From: Hephaestia caeni
GTDB taxonomy: Bacteria; Pseudomonadota; Alphaproteobacteria; Sphingomonadales; Sphingomonadaceae
Assembly: GCF_003550065.1 (NCBI RefSeq)
Contig: NZ_QXDC01000002.1
Coordinates: 1,112,260 to 1,176,259, forward strand
Length of the DNA stretch: 64,000 bases
Reading direction: 5' to 3'
Below, in pieces: positions 36,316 to 44,510 of this stretch. The translations under genes and the position numbers were made by a program. Every line of letters starts with the position of its first letter. Position 1 is the first letter of the stretch. The notes below the pieces were generated by a model, which ran no database searches, was not told the origin of the DNA, and saw nothing but the letters and a program-made list of their open reading frames with translations.

Positions 36316-36795
36316 TCAGCGGCTGGCGAGAAGCAGGTCGAGCGCGCGCGCGAACACCGCGTCGCCGGCGTCGTTGACGATGACCGCGGCGGGATTGGTG
36401 GCGCACACGGCGCGGGCGACGATCGCGAGCGGCCGCTTGCGCAGCGGATATTGCAGGATTTGATCGTTTTCGATCGTGACGATGTTGGTGCGTAAAAGGC
36501 GCTTTAGGCGCCGGGACTCGAGTTCGCGCGCGAGAAGGTCGGCTACCTCGATCTCGAGATCATGGTCGCAGCCGAGATTTTCATCCAGGGTGCGCACCGG
36601 CCGGTTGGCCTTGAGCCAGGCATCGACCTCGGCCACGGTCCACCGGCCAACCTGGTGATAGAAGTCCGCTCCGCCCGTTCCCTGGTTTCGGGCATGAAAG
36701 GCGAGTTCGCCTTCGATCCAGACTTCCGCCGAGAAAGCCGCGGTTTCCTGCGATAGCGCGGCGCTGTAGGAGATACGCCGTAGTTCGATTTGCAT
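36316..36795 (-). CDS. Hypothetical protein (159 aa)
   Basis: The protein starts MQIELRRISYSAALSQETA after GGAGAATCCCC. An N-terminal beta region is followed by helices with basic residues (ARELESRRLKRLLRTN). No known family. A G-quadruplex-capable tract lies 35-57 nt upstream. It lies 21 bp upstream of the 412-residue gene. Confidence 0.68.
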   Translation of the reverse strand: MQIELRRISYSAALSQETAAFSAEVWIEGELAFHARNQGTGGADFYHQVGRWTVAEVDAWLKANRPVRTLDENLGCDHDLEIEVADLLARELESRRLKRLLRTNIVTIENDQILQYPLRKRPLAIVARAVCATNPAAVIVNDAGDAVFARALDLLLASR

Positions 36796-36829
36796 GGGGA
36801 TTCTCCAGACTGCTCCATCATGCGGAGCA

Positions 36830-36852
36830 CCCTCCCCTGTTCCCTCTCCCCC
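36830..36852 (-). promoter_or_regulatory. Canonical G-quadruplex-capable tract
   Basis: The minus strand reads GGGGG-AGA-GGG-AACA-GGGG-A-GGG, beginning 3 bp after the stop of the 94-residue gene and ending 34 bp before the next ATG. Confidence 0.5.
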
Positions 36853-36855
36853 TTT

Positions 36856-37140
36856 CTAGGCGCAGCCCGGACTGTCGCCCGCGCCGCAAGGCCGGTATTC
36901 GGCATCGTAAGAGCAGCTGTTCTCGAATTCGGGATCGTCGGTTTCATCGACCAGATAGCCGGTGACCTCTTCAGCCGGCTCCGCCTCCAGCACACCAGCG
37001 GCGTTCGGAAGGAGACGAACGGGGAATATCCCGCGTCCGACGATCGCGTCAGCCTGCCGCATGGCGTCCGCATGATCATCGGCGGTCACCGCGACCTTGA
37101 CTCTGATCGTCGTATAGACATGGACATGAAACCCTCTCAT
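36856..37140 (-). CDS. Hypothetical protein (94 aa)
   Basis: The protein starts MRGFHVHVYTTIRVKVAVT. The N-terminal alternating strands and an acidic, cysteine-containing C-terminus (NSCSYDAEYRPCGAGDSPG) are visible. The start overlaps the stop of the 91-residue gene upstream (ATGA), so they form one unit downstream of the PRTRC genes. Confidence 0.66.
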   Translation of the reverse strand: MRGFHVHVYTTIRVKVAVTADDHADAMRQADAIVGRGIFPVRLLPNAAGVLEAEPAEEVTGYLVDETDDPEFENSCSYDAEYRPCGAGDSPGCA

Positions 37141-37412
37141 GCCGGGAGCTCCGACCAGCCACCGGCGTCGCTGATCCAAACCATTCCGAGCGCCCGGAGC
37201 GGCATTTCCATGCAATCACTGGTCTCAGCGAGGGGATCGCGCACGAACACGCTGCCGCGGTCGTTGGCACGCTGCGGGGCGCGTCCGCCGAGCACCATCA
37301 AATCGTTGGCCCCACCCGGCATGGGGACGATATCCCCCGGCCTGACCTTGGCGGCCAGCACCCGGCCAATGGTATAATGAAGGGTCCAGCCCCTCTGGGA
37401 AAGTGACGCCAT
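37137..37412 (-). CDS. Hypothetical protein (91 aa)
   Basis: The protein starts MASLSQRGWTLHYTIGRVL after AAGGAGA. It is beta-rich, with a possible small barrel (VRPGDIVPMPGGANDLMVLG). It follows the PRTRC ThiF gene by 112 bp in the same direction. It is not one of the canonical PRTRC proteins that I can name. Confidence 0.66.
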   Translation of the reverse strand: MASLSQRGWTLHYTIGRVLAAKVRPGDIVPMPGGANDLMVLGGRAPQRANDRGSVFVRDPLAETSDCMEMPLRALGMVWISDAGGWSELPA

Positions 37413-37524
37413 GTTTGGTCTCCTTGTGTGAATTTGCGAAGGCGCGATTCTCCCGCCGCTCCGCCGGACTGGCGTGCGGTTCCGGCCGGTGCAGGCCGAC
37501 TGACACGGGGTGATGCGGGTAGGT

Positions 37525-38283
37525 TCAGTCGCCGCGCGGCAACGGGATCGGGACGGCCTGACCGCTGGCGAGGTTGAGGAATGCGCCGGCGTGACCGATG
37601 GAGCCGCGTCCGAGAAGGTCGAACAACAACGCCAGGGCATGGCTCGCAACGACGCGGTTGACGAACAGCGACTGGCGTTCAAGCGCTTCGGCGACCGAGC
37701 AGGAAGGGGCATCGTCGTCGGGCAGGTTTTCGTCGGCGAGTTCGGGGAAATATTCGAGCACGGTCGGCAGGCGATGGCGGTGCTTGTTGGAACGGTGCTC
37801 CGGGGAGCCTATGAGGTATTGCCCGTCGCTCGCGCGATTGCCGAGATCCATCCAATAGGCGGGAACGGTCCCGCATTCGGCGAGCGCGGCACCGATCGCG
37901 CGGCGGGCCGATGCCGTGTCGACACAGGTGATGACGATGTCGGCGCCATCCATACTAATGGCTTCAGGGGCGCGGCCGTGCACTGCCTGCCAGGCCAGGC
38001 CGTGTGCGAGGTTGATCCGTTCGGTGAGCGTGCGGGCCTTGGAACTGCCGACGTCGCCCCGGTAATATGGCTGCCTGCCGAGATTGGCTTCGGTCACGAT
38101 GTCGTCGTCAATCACGGCGACATGCAGCGATCGCGAGGAGATCGCGCGCAGCGCGGTGTCGAGCGAGGCGAGTCCCATCAGCATCTGCCCGCCGTTTCCG
38201 CCGCAACCGACCAGCAGGATGTTGATCGTGCGATTATCGAACCCGGCGGGCAGATAATGACGATCCGTGAGGTCAGTCGGCAT
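37525..38283 (-). CDS. PRTRC system ThiF-family (E1-like) protein
   Basis: A 252-residue E1/ThiF/MoeB-like protein. The adenylate-binding loop ILLVGCGGNGGQ is near residue 22, DDDIVTEANLGRQ near residue 80, and cysteines occur in ITCVDTA and SCSVAEA. These enzymes activate the C-terminus of ubiquitin-like or sulfur-carrier proteins with ATP. It is the last gene of the PRTRC cassette and overlaps PRTRC A by 11 bp. Confidence 0.9.
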   Translation of the reverse strand: MPTDLTDRHYLPAGFDNRTINILLVGCGGNGGQMLMGLASLDTALRAISSRSLHVAVIDDDIVTEANLGRQPYYRGDVGSSKARTLTERINLAHGLAWQAVHGRAPEAISMDGADIVITCVDTASARRAIGAALAECGTVPAYWMDLGNRASDGQYLIGSPEHRSNKHRHRLPTVLEYFPELADENLPDDDAPSCSVAEALERQSLFVNRVVASHALALLFDLLGRGSIGHAGAFLNLASGQAVPIPLPRGD

Positions 38284-38932
38284 GACGGTCTCCTGAAAAC
38301 GGGCTCCGTGGTAACGGCAGGAACATGCCGTCGGCGCAAAGGCGCGCGAGCATCACCGGGCCGCCGGGGTCACCGAGCCAGCCGACGACGATCGCGATCT
38401 TCGTCGCATGGGCGTCATCGGCATCGTCGGTGGTGCTGAAGAAGGCGGGACCGACCCCGTGGCTGTGAAAATCGCAGAGGACATGCCAATCGGGCTGCGG
38501 GACCGGCGTGCGGTAGACGAGGCGCGAGGGCGTGGCTTCGTCGATGACCGGAAACTCCACTGCGAATTCCCGGGTCGCTTCGTTCCAGAGAACAAACGCC
38601 GCGGCTTCATTGGGCAAGGCTGCGCGAAAATGATCGAGAATATGATCGAGATGCTCGCGTGGAATGAGCCCGCAGCGCAGTTCGGCGCGGCAGGCGCCCG
38701 TGCTGCCATAGGGCACGTGGAGGGAAAGCGGCGTCGTGATCGGGAAATCGAGTTCCAGCCAGGGCCGGCGCAGGACGAGCATGACGCCGTCTATCCCGAT
38801 CGCAAGGCCGCGCCCGGCGCGGGCAGCGCGCAGCGCGTCGAGGGCCGGCGATCGCCCCTGCGGCGGAACCGGATAACAGGGCACGGCGGCAAGGACCGCG
38901 GCCGCAGTGGGATCGTCAGCAAGCACGGTCAT
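38273..38932 (-). CDS. PRTRC system protein A (JAMM/MPN-like)
   Basis: A 219-residue protein. The C-terminal half contains LCDFHSHGVGPAFFSTTDDA, a HxH...S..D pattern like the JAMM zinc isopeptidases, with a possible upstream glutamate in AAAFVLWNEATREF. JAMM proteins cleave ubiquitin-like tails. The gene overlaps both neighbours (4 bp with B and 11 bp with ThiF), so it is made with them. Activity in PRTRC systems has not been shown, to my knowledge. Confidence 0.85.
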   Translation of the reverse strand: MTVLADDPTAAAVLAAVPCYPVPPQGRSPALDALRAARAGRGLAIGIDGVMLVLRRPWLELDFPITTPLSLHVPYGSTGACRAELRCGLIPREHLDHILDHFRAALPNEAAAFVLWNEATREFAVEFPVIDEATPSRLVYRTPVPQPDWHVLCDFHSHGVGPAFFSTTDDADDAHATKIAIVVGWLGDPGGPVMLARLCADGMFLPLPRSPFSGDRHAD

Positions 38933-39759
38933 TGGTTCGCCCCTCTCGCAATGAGCTTTCCGAGAGTCATCGGATCGGTCCGGGTTGCTCGCCGGGAGGC
39001 CTGTCGTGTCCGACCGGGATCGAATGGCCTGAGACGCCTGACCGGAAAGCGCTTCGCCTTGCGCGCGGCGAGGTCGTCCCAGAGCCGAACCAGACCACCT
39101 TTGCCGGTGATGGTCAGTTCCTGTCCGGGATTGGGGTGGGTGGACCAGCTATCGAACACCCCGCGCTCGAATTCCGGGATGGAGGCTGTCGTCAGCGTTT
39201 TTGGCTTCGGAATGTTGCCCCAGCAAAGTTGCCCGTCGAGATAGACATTGAGCACCGGCGAGTGCAGCACCGGGGTATCGATGCCGGGGCGTTCGTTTGC
39301 CGGCAAGGCGTAAACGCCGAACCCCGATCGGGTCGCGATGAACAGATGCGGCGGATACGGGACCGGCATAGTGGTTCGCGCGGCGAGCACCTGCAGGCCG
39401 GCGGGCGGATCCGTGAGAGCGAAATAGGCCGGGCGAACCTGGGTCGGGATCCACCATGCGAGCATGTCGGGATGAGCGACCAGCACATTGTCAGGCAGGA
39501 ATTCGGGAAGAGCGGTCCGGCCCAGGGCCTCGGTCCATTGACGCAGATGCGCGCGCGACAGCGATGTGCCCGCGCCGATGATCGGCTTTCCCTCATCGTC
39601 ATGCTCGATCGCATGGATGCTGGCGAATGCGGCGGCGCCCGCGCGAGCGGTGGCATAGGGACTGGCGTTGCGGATCGGCTGGCTGCGGTAAAGGAGAATG
39701 GCGTTGGTCAGCGCGAGGCCGCCGGCGGTCGCTTCGAACTGGGTGCGGTGGTCGGACAT
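38929..39759 (-). CDS. PRTRC system protein B (E2-like)
   Basis: A 276-residue protein starting MSDHRTQFEATAGGLALTN after GAGG. Members of this family have been compared with prokaryotic E2-like proteins. A cysteine in VYLDGQLCWGNIPKP (about residue 190) is at the place expected for an active-site Cys. The C-terminal 60 residues are very basic. It lies 8 bp after the F gene and overlaps A by 4 bp. Confidence 0.85.
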   Translation of the reverse strand: MSDHRTQFEATAGGLALTNAILLYRSQPIRNASPYATARAGAAAFASIHAIEHDDEGKPIIGAGTSLSRAHLRQWTEALGRTALPEFLPDNVLVAHPDMLAWWIPTQVRPAYFALTDPPAGLQVLAARTTMPVPYPPHLFIATRSGFGVYALPANERPGIDTPVLHSPVLNVYLDGQLCWGNIPKPKTLTTASIPEFERGVFDSWSTHPNPGQELTITGKGGLVRLWDDLAARKAKRFPVRRLRPFDPGRTRQASRRATRTDPMTLGKLIARGANQ

Positions 39760-39767
39760 AAGGAACC

Positions 39768-40859
39768 TCAAAGGTTGGCTGGATCGAGCTGGATCAGGTC
39801 CTGCGCGGCGAGCAGGAACCGCGCGCCGACACGCAAGGACGCGAACCAGTCGTCGATCGGGACTGAATCTGGCAAAGGGCAGAAGCCGGCGATGTCCATG
39901 AAGCCGTATTCCATCCCGTGGCGTCCGACGTCATCGACCTCGCGTGCGAACTGCTCGACCGGAACGAGCGTCAGCGGGGGCAATGTCGAGCATTCCTCGA
40001 TGCCGGGGAGATACTCTTGGGCAATCTCGATATCGAATTGCCAGGCGCTGCGCTCCGGTCGGAGTTTCCCGAGAGCGGCGTACGCCTTGCGGAGTTCCTC
40101 CAGTTTCCGGTGTAAGCCGTTCGGAAGTTCCGCCGATGCCCCCGCGTTTGCCGCGATCATCCAATCGGGTCGGCGAGACTCCATGTTGGATGGCAGAGTG
40201 AGTTCCTCGATATCGTCAGGATCCATGCCCTGATATTCGACGATCCACTGCCGCGCGGTTTCATCATCGGTCGCGCCGTCCCAATAGTACATAGAGATTT
40301 CATCGAAGAGGTCCTGGTAGCCGAAGATCGGAAGGGCGCGGCCCAGCATATCGTCGAGGGCCTTGTAGGCTGCGGCGCGCCAGGGAATGGGCGCATCGCT
40401 GTCTTCGATCCATCCGAGGTCGAGTTGCCCCATGCTGTCGCAGATCACCGCGATAGCCGGCGGATAACCTTCGTTCCCGTGAAGAACCGCGACCCTGAAG
40501 TCCGCGAATTCGACGGAGCCCAGAATGTCGAGCACCGCCTTGTCGAACAGTCGTTCGATGCGCTGGCGCGCCTGGTCGCGAGTATAGCGTTTAGCCGTCG
40601 TTTCCCGAGACGTGGCCCAGCGGCCTATCAGCTTGTGATGGGACGCCAGTGGAGCATCGAAGAGGGCGGGAATGTCGCCGGACAGTGCAACGGCCCGCCC
40701 CGCGAGGTCAGCCGAGGGGTGGAAGGCGCAGGCCCGGTGGCGGCGGGAGCGGCCTGGGAGCCTTGCTCCCGCCGTCCCCGGACGCGAGAAGGATGCACGC
40801 GTGGAGCGCCTGGGTTTGCTCGCTGCAGATTGGCTGGGTGAATTCGGATGTGTCGCCAT
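39768..40859 (-). CDS. PRTRC system protein F, probably frameshifted at the N-terminus
   Basis: The ATG reading gives 363 residues. From about residue 45 on (FHPSADLAGRAVALSGDIP to the end) it is convincing and in the place of PRTRC F. Its first 44 residues (PSQSAASKPRRSTRASFSR) look like out-of-frame translation. The alternative frame from a GTG at 40,932 gives a more natural start with better third-position GC. A +1 shift near 40,740 would join the two. This is either an indel or a sequencing or true frameshift event. F has no known activity. Confidence 0.72.
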   Translation of the reverse strand: MATHPNSPSQSAASKPRRSTRASFSRPGTAGARLPGRSRRHRACAFHPSADLAGRAVALSGDIPALFDAPLASHHKLIGRWATSRETTAKRYTRDQARQRIERLFDKAVLDILGSVEFADFRVAVLHGNEGYPPAIAVICDSMGQLDLGWIEDSDAPIPWRAAAYKALDDMLGRALPIFGYQDLFDEISMYYWDGATDDETARQWIVEYQGMDPDDIEELTLPSNMESRRPDWMIAANAGASAELPNGLHRKLEELRKAYAALGKLRPERSAWQFDIEIAQEYLPGIEECSTLPPLTLVPVEQFAREVDDVGRHGMEYGFMDIAGFCPLPDSVPIDDWFASLRVGARFLLAAQDLIQLDPANL

Positions 40860-40932
40860 TGCCGGGCTCGATCCATTCGATGAGCGTTTTACGAACTGCG
40901 GACGGGATCGCCGCGCTGCTGCCGCGCGCCAC
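40708..40932 (-). other. Probable true N-terminal coding segment of PRTRC F in another frame
   Basis: From GTG at 40,932 (two bases after the PRTRC C stop, with AAGGG upstream) this frame reads MARGSSAAIPSAVRKTLIEW and continues ALHACILLASGDGGS to PRPLPPPPGLRLPPLG and a stop at 40,708. Codon bias here is better than in the overlapping frame of the annotated F gene. I infer that it is the displaced N-terminus of F. Confidence 0.5.
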
Positions 40933-40934
40933 GG

Positions 40935-41141
40935 TCAGCCCTTGGTGCCGACGGCGCGCCGGTATTCGGTGACGTGAGCGCCGCCCGACACGCCGGCGTC
41001 GACCATCTCGGCGTTGAGAACCGCGGGGTAGAGCGTGGCATGGTAGGCACGCAGACCGTCGGGATCGTTGGCGAGATGCGGCGGAACCGGAAGGTCGATG
41101 CCGTCATAGCGGTACGCGCGGGTGAGATGGTTGATCTGCAT
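40935..41141 (-). CDS. PRTRC system protein C (ubiquitin-like)
   Basis: A 68-residue protein starting MQINHLTRAYRYDGIDLPV. The first strands, the DPDGLRAYHATLYPAVLNA helix and a short tail match PRTRC C, which has been placed in a prokaryotic ubiquitin-like (beta-grasp) family. It ends RRAVGTKG with a C-terminal glycine, as a conjugatable tail might. It lies between E and F in the cassette. Confidence 0.88.
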   Translation of the reverse strand: MQINHLTRAYRYDGIDLPVPPHLANDPDGLRAYHATLYPAVLNAEMVDAGVSGGAHVTEYRRAVGTKG

Positions 41142-41190
41142 GAGGTAAAACTCCCGGCTTGGGTCGTGGCGAGATTTGAGCGGAGTCCGG

Positions 41191-41628
41191 TCAGAACAAG
41201 GTGGCGGGTTGGTCCGGTTTGGCGTCGACCGGCGGGGTGACCGCGTGCTGGAGCTTCGGAGGACTCACAGGCACCGTCGTCTTTGCTGTCGCGGCCTTCG
41301 TGGCGGCCTTGGCCTTCGCGGCCTCCGCTGCGGCGATCCTTGCGTCCTCGGCCGCCTGGCGCTGATCGGCGATCTGGTCGGCAAGGGTCTTGCGCGTAGC
41401 GATGAGCTGGCCGAGTGCGCCGTCCGATCCACGGCCAAGTTCCGCATCGATCTCCACGGCGGTTGCGGTGATCGAGATCGGGCGGGTCTCGCCGGATTCG
41501 AGACCGTGCTTCGCGCCTTCCGCCTTGCGGGGAATGACGGTCAGCGTGACGGTATCGTCGGGGCCGGCGACAAGATCGAAACCGAGCGAATAGTTGGCGA
41601 GAAGCGGCAGCAGGTTGGCAATCAACAT
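41191..41628 (-). CDS. PRTRC system protein E
   Basis: A 145-residue protein starting MLIANLLPLLANYSLGFDL. The N-terminal half has beta strands (VTLTVIPRKAEGAKHGLES and PISITATAVEIDAEL). A long Ala/Lys-rich helix (ADQRQAAEDARIAAAEAAKA) follows, then a low-complexity tail. Family identity rests on its position and this layout. Function is unknown. Confidence 0.82.
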   Translation of the reverse strand: MLIANLLPLLANYSLGFDLVAGPDDTVTLTVIPRKAEGAKHGLESGETRPISITATAVEIDAELGRGSDGALGQLIATRKTLADQIADQRQAAEDARIAAAEAAKAKAATKAATAKTTVPVSPPKLQHAVTPPVDAKPDQPATLF

Positions 41629-41665
41629 GGGCGTTGGTCCTTGTCTGGAAGGGTGAGGGTGTCGG

Positions 41666-43303
41666 TCAGGCGGCGATTTGCGAGATGGGAGCGTCGGCCG
41701 GCTGGGCAGCACGATCCGGGGGCGGTCCATAGGCGCCATCGAGCGTCATGCAGCCCGGCAGACGTCCCGCCCAATCGAACCCGATGCGATTGAGCATGCT
41801 GGTGACAAGCTCGGTCTTTTTCGATGCGAGCAGCTTGGCGAACCGTTTCTCGCCGACATGCGCGATCAGGCCGCATTCCTGGGCGATGAACTTGAGCTCT
41901 TCCTTTGTGTAGCGCTCGAGAAAGGTCTGATCGACCTGCCACGTCTCGCGCAAGTCGACCTCGAACACTCTCGCAAGGTCCGCGACATGATCGAAGCTGA
42001 GCACATCCTTGGCGTAAGCGCCGCCGATGACGGCCAGCACATTGGCGGCCCGCGCATCGGCAAGCGCCCGGATTTCCGCGATCTTGCCCTTGAAGTCGAG
42101 GTCCGGGAACGAGGCGCCGACGAGGATGCCAGCGCGGGACGTCAGCGTGTCGGGCTTGATCTGCGAAAGCGTGCCCGACATCGCCGCCACAAGGATCGTG
42201 GTCCGGGCGTGGACAGCATTGCCCGCGAGCGCACGGGCAAGCGCGGTTCGCCATGTCGCCTCGCGAAGCTCGGCGGTTCGGGTCGCGATCGACCTGGCCG
42301 TGACGGTCGGCTTATGCGCCGTCGACGCGGCCGGCACGGTCTCGGCAGTGCGTGGCGGGGGAGGCTCGCGGTTTTCGACAGCACTGGATGATATGGCGCC
42401 GCGTTCCGGCTGCGGCTGGAGATCCATCGATGGCGCGGGTTCGACGGTGACATCGTCCTGCGCATCAGCGTCGGCATCATCGGCAGCAGGAGGCATCGCT
42501 CTCCTGGCCGCCTTCGCGGCGCGCTCCTCTTCCTCGAAACGGATCACCTCGGCGGCTTCGGTCTTGAGCTTGAAGCATCCCGGATTGGTGCAATGGCCAT
42601 CATCGACATGGGTTTCGAAAAGGACTTGCTGCGCCGCCGAGTTGAACGGACAGGTGGCGCACTCGGTCTTGTCGAAACAGGCGCTCGCGAGGCTATGCGT
42701 GATGCGCATCAGTTCCTTGCGCGTATCGTTCACGTCAAGATTCAGGCGCAGGATCGTGTCGAGGGCCGTGTCCTGCTTGTCCTTGGGGATGACGGCGAGC
42801 AGTTCGGCGTGACCAACCTTGATCCGGCGCTCATCGAGGGCGGTCTTAGCGGCGTCGGTGAGTTCAGCGAGCGCCAGGCGGCGATCAAGCTTGGCGCGGG
42901 ACCAGGCCAGTCGCCGTGCGGCCTCGGCGCGGTCGCCGTTGCATGCCGCGAGGTAGCGGACGGCGGCATCGGCCTGCTCGGTCTCCGACGGATCGTCACG
43001 GTCGTCATTCTCGGCGATCGCGGCATCGAGCGCTTCCTGGTCCGTCATCACGCGGATGATGACCGGCACTTCGCCGTCGAGCCCATAGACTTCCAGCCCT
43101 GCCCTGTACCGACGCTCGCCGGCGACGATGGCATAGACGTCGTCCTTCGGCCGGAGCAATATGGGCTGGAGTATGCCGCGCTGCCGGATGGAAGCCACCA
43201 TCTCCTCGTGCTTCTTCCGGTCGAAATACCGGCGGGGATTGTCGCCCTTCACGATACTGGCGAGCGGCAGCGTGGAGGGATAGCTCGGTTGTAGCGAGGT
43301 CAA
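41666..43303 (-). CDS. PRTRC system ParB-family protein
   Basis: A 545-residue protein starting at TTG (43,303) after AGGAG. The ParB N-domain is clear: NPRRYFDRKKHEEMVASIR, then GILQPILLRPK and the box VAGERRYRAGLEVYG near residue 65. An HTH-like region and a middle with CATCPFNSAAQQ and CTNPGCFKL cysteine clusters (possible metal site) follow. The long C-terminal half is unique. It probably binds DNA and, in current views of ParB, CTP. It is the first gene of the cassette, and no ParA partner is adjacent. A G-quadruplex tract lies about 120-145 nt upstream. Confidence 0.9.
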   Translation of the reverse strand: MTSLQPSYPSTLPLASIVKGDNPRRYFDRKKHEEMVASIRQRGILQPILLRPKDDVYAIVAGERRYRAGLEVYGLDGEVPVIIRVMTDQEALDAAIAENDDRDDPSETEQADAAVRYLAACNGDRAEAARRLAWSRAKLDRRLALAELTDAAKTALDERRIKVGHAELLAVIPKDKQDTALDTILRLNLDVNDTRKELMRITHSLASACFDKTECATCPFNSAAQQVLFETHVDDGHCTNPGCFKLKTEAAEVIRFEEEERAAKAARRAMPPAADDADADAQDDVTVEPAPSMDLQPQPERGAISSSAVENREPPPPRTAETVPAASTAHKPTVTARSIATRTAELREATWRTALARALAGNAVHARTTILVAAMSGTLSQIKPDTLTSRAGILVGASFPDLDFKGKIAEIRALADARAANVLAVIGGAYAKDVLSFDHVADLARVFEVDLRETWQVDQTFLERYTKEELKFIAQECGLIAHVGEKRFAKLLASKKTELVTSMLNRIGFDWAGRLPGCMTLDGAYGPPPDRAAQPADAPISQIAA

Positions 43304-43339
43304 GGCTCGTCTCCTGTGTGGATTGTAGCAGGCTCGCGT

Positions 43340-44326
43340 TCAGGGTTGGCTGGACGCCCATGCCGCTGCGCGTGTCGGAATGTGCGGGACGCGGCCGATC
43401 ATCAGCCTGCATTCCGCAACCATCTCCCTCCCCCTCCCCCTTCCCCTCGCCCGGTAGAGGTCGTTCCAGTCATTGAAGCCCGGCGGTGGAGGCAGCGGCT
43501 CGATCGACCGGCCGTCTCGCGCATGCGCCTGTTTCGCCCGTGCCGCGCCGCGCCGACCGGAAAGGTCGTTGTCGTGAAGGAGGAAGAGGCGTTCAACCCG
43601 CTCAGGCACAGTGACCAGGGGGAAGCGGTCAGCACCAAGCGCGGCCCAGACGGGGATGCCGAGCAGCAAATGAGCGGACCAGGCGGTCTCCCAGCCCTCG
43701 GCCAGCCCCAGCACATCGGTGGCGGCCCCGAAACGGACGGTGCCACCGTGCGGGCGACCCAGCATCAGTTTGGGCGGATCGAGATCAGTGGCCGGCAATC
43801 CGGTCCGGGGGTCGAGGAACAGCCGTTCGAGTGCTATGACGCCGGTGTCGGCTTCAACGGCGGCGAGCAGCGCCGGACGGAAACGGACGTCGGCGCCCCG
43901 GCCGAGCGGCACATGATCATGGTAGCGCAGCGCCGGATGCGGCTCGTTGAAACCACGCGTCGCCATATAGACGCCCGCCGGCGTATCGGTAACGGCACGC
44001 GCTTCCTTCCAGAGCGAACGGATCCGGCCGGCCAACCGTCGCTCGCTGCCATCCGCGCGTGCGAATTCCGCTTCAGCGTCGGCCGTCGGGATAGGCCGCC
44101 TGTCGCTGCGCAGCGCGCGGATGACATCAATCGTGGAACAGCCGGCAAAGCACTTGAACAATATGCTATGCTCGCCGACCCGGACCGACAGGCTGGGGCG
44201 ATGGTCGTCGTGCGCAGGGCAACGGCACATCGCGCCCGATGGCTTCCATGTTCCACCGAGTGATTTGACGATATTGGCGGCAGCGGCATGCAGGCGCGGA
44301 TCGGCGCTCGTGCGCGACAGGGCCAT
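43340..44326 (-). CDS. CHC2 zinc-finger / Toprim primase-like protein
   Basis: A 328-residue protein starting MALSRTSADPRLHAAAAN after GGAG. An N-terminal CxxH-CxxC-like zinc site (MCRCPAHDD, then LFKCFAGCS) is followed by a middle region and a Toprim-type end (VLGLAEGWETAWS with glutamate, and LFLLHDNDLSGRRGAARA with the Asp pair). Such proteins are plasmid/ICE primase-like enzymes thought to prime DNA after transfer. The C-terminal codons include a G-rich tract (RARGRGRGRE). Confidence 0.85.
   Translation of the reverse strand: MALSRTSADPRLHAAAANIVKSLGGTWKPSGAMCRCPAHDDHRPSLSVRVGEHSILFKCFAGCSTIDVIRALRSDRRPIPTADAEAEFARADGSERRLAGRIRSLWKEARAVTDTPAGVYMATRGFNEPHPALRYHDHVPLGRGADVRFRPALLAAVEADTGVIALERLFLDPRTGLPATDLDPPKLMLGRPHGGTVRFGAATDVLGLAEGWETAWSAHLLLGIPVWAALGADRFPLVTVPERVERLFLLHDNDLSGRRGAARAKQAHARDGRSIEPLPPPPGFNDWNDLYRARGRGRGREMVAECRLMIGRVPHIPTRAAAWASSQP
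43426..43446 (-). promoter_or_regulatory. Canonical G-quadruplex-capable tract upstream of parB
   Basis: The minus strand reads GGGG-AA-GGGGG-A-GGGGG-A-GGG, the strongest of the tracts. It is inside the last 40 codons of the Toprim gene and about 120-145 nt before the parB TTG. Confidence 0.5.
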
Positions 44327-44510
44327 GGGAGGAACTCCAGCATAGGGAAAACTCCCTCGCCCCACTCCTCCTTCTCTTCAGGCCGCGGCCGACGCCCGCT
44401 GTCAGTATGATCGCAGGTCGTATCAACGGGTAGCGCGTGCCCGTTTCACCGGCATAGCACTGAACGCTACGTCGGCCTATTGATCGACTACCGATATCGG
44501 CTCCGAGCTT

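Noticed and set aside
38929..40233. 433-residue rightward ORF over PRTRC B and F
   Set aside because: It is an antisense shadow. The leftward frames form the expected overlapping cassette.
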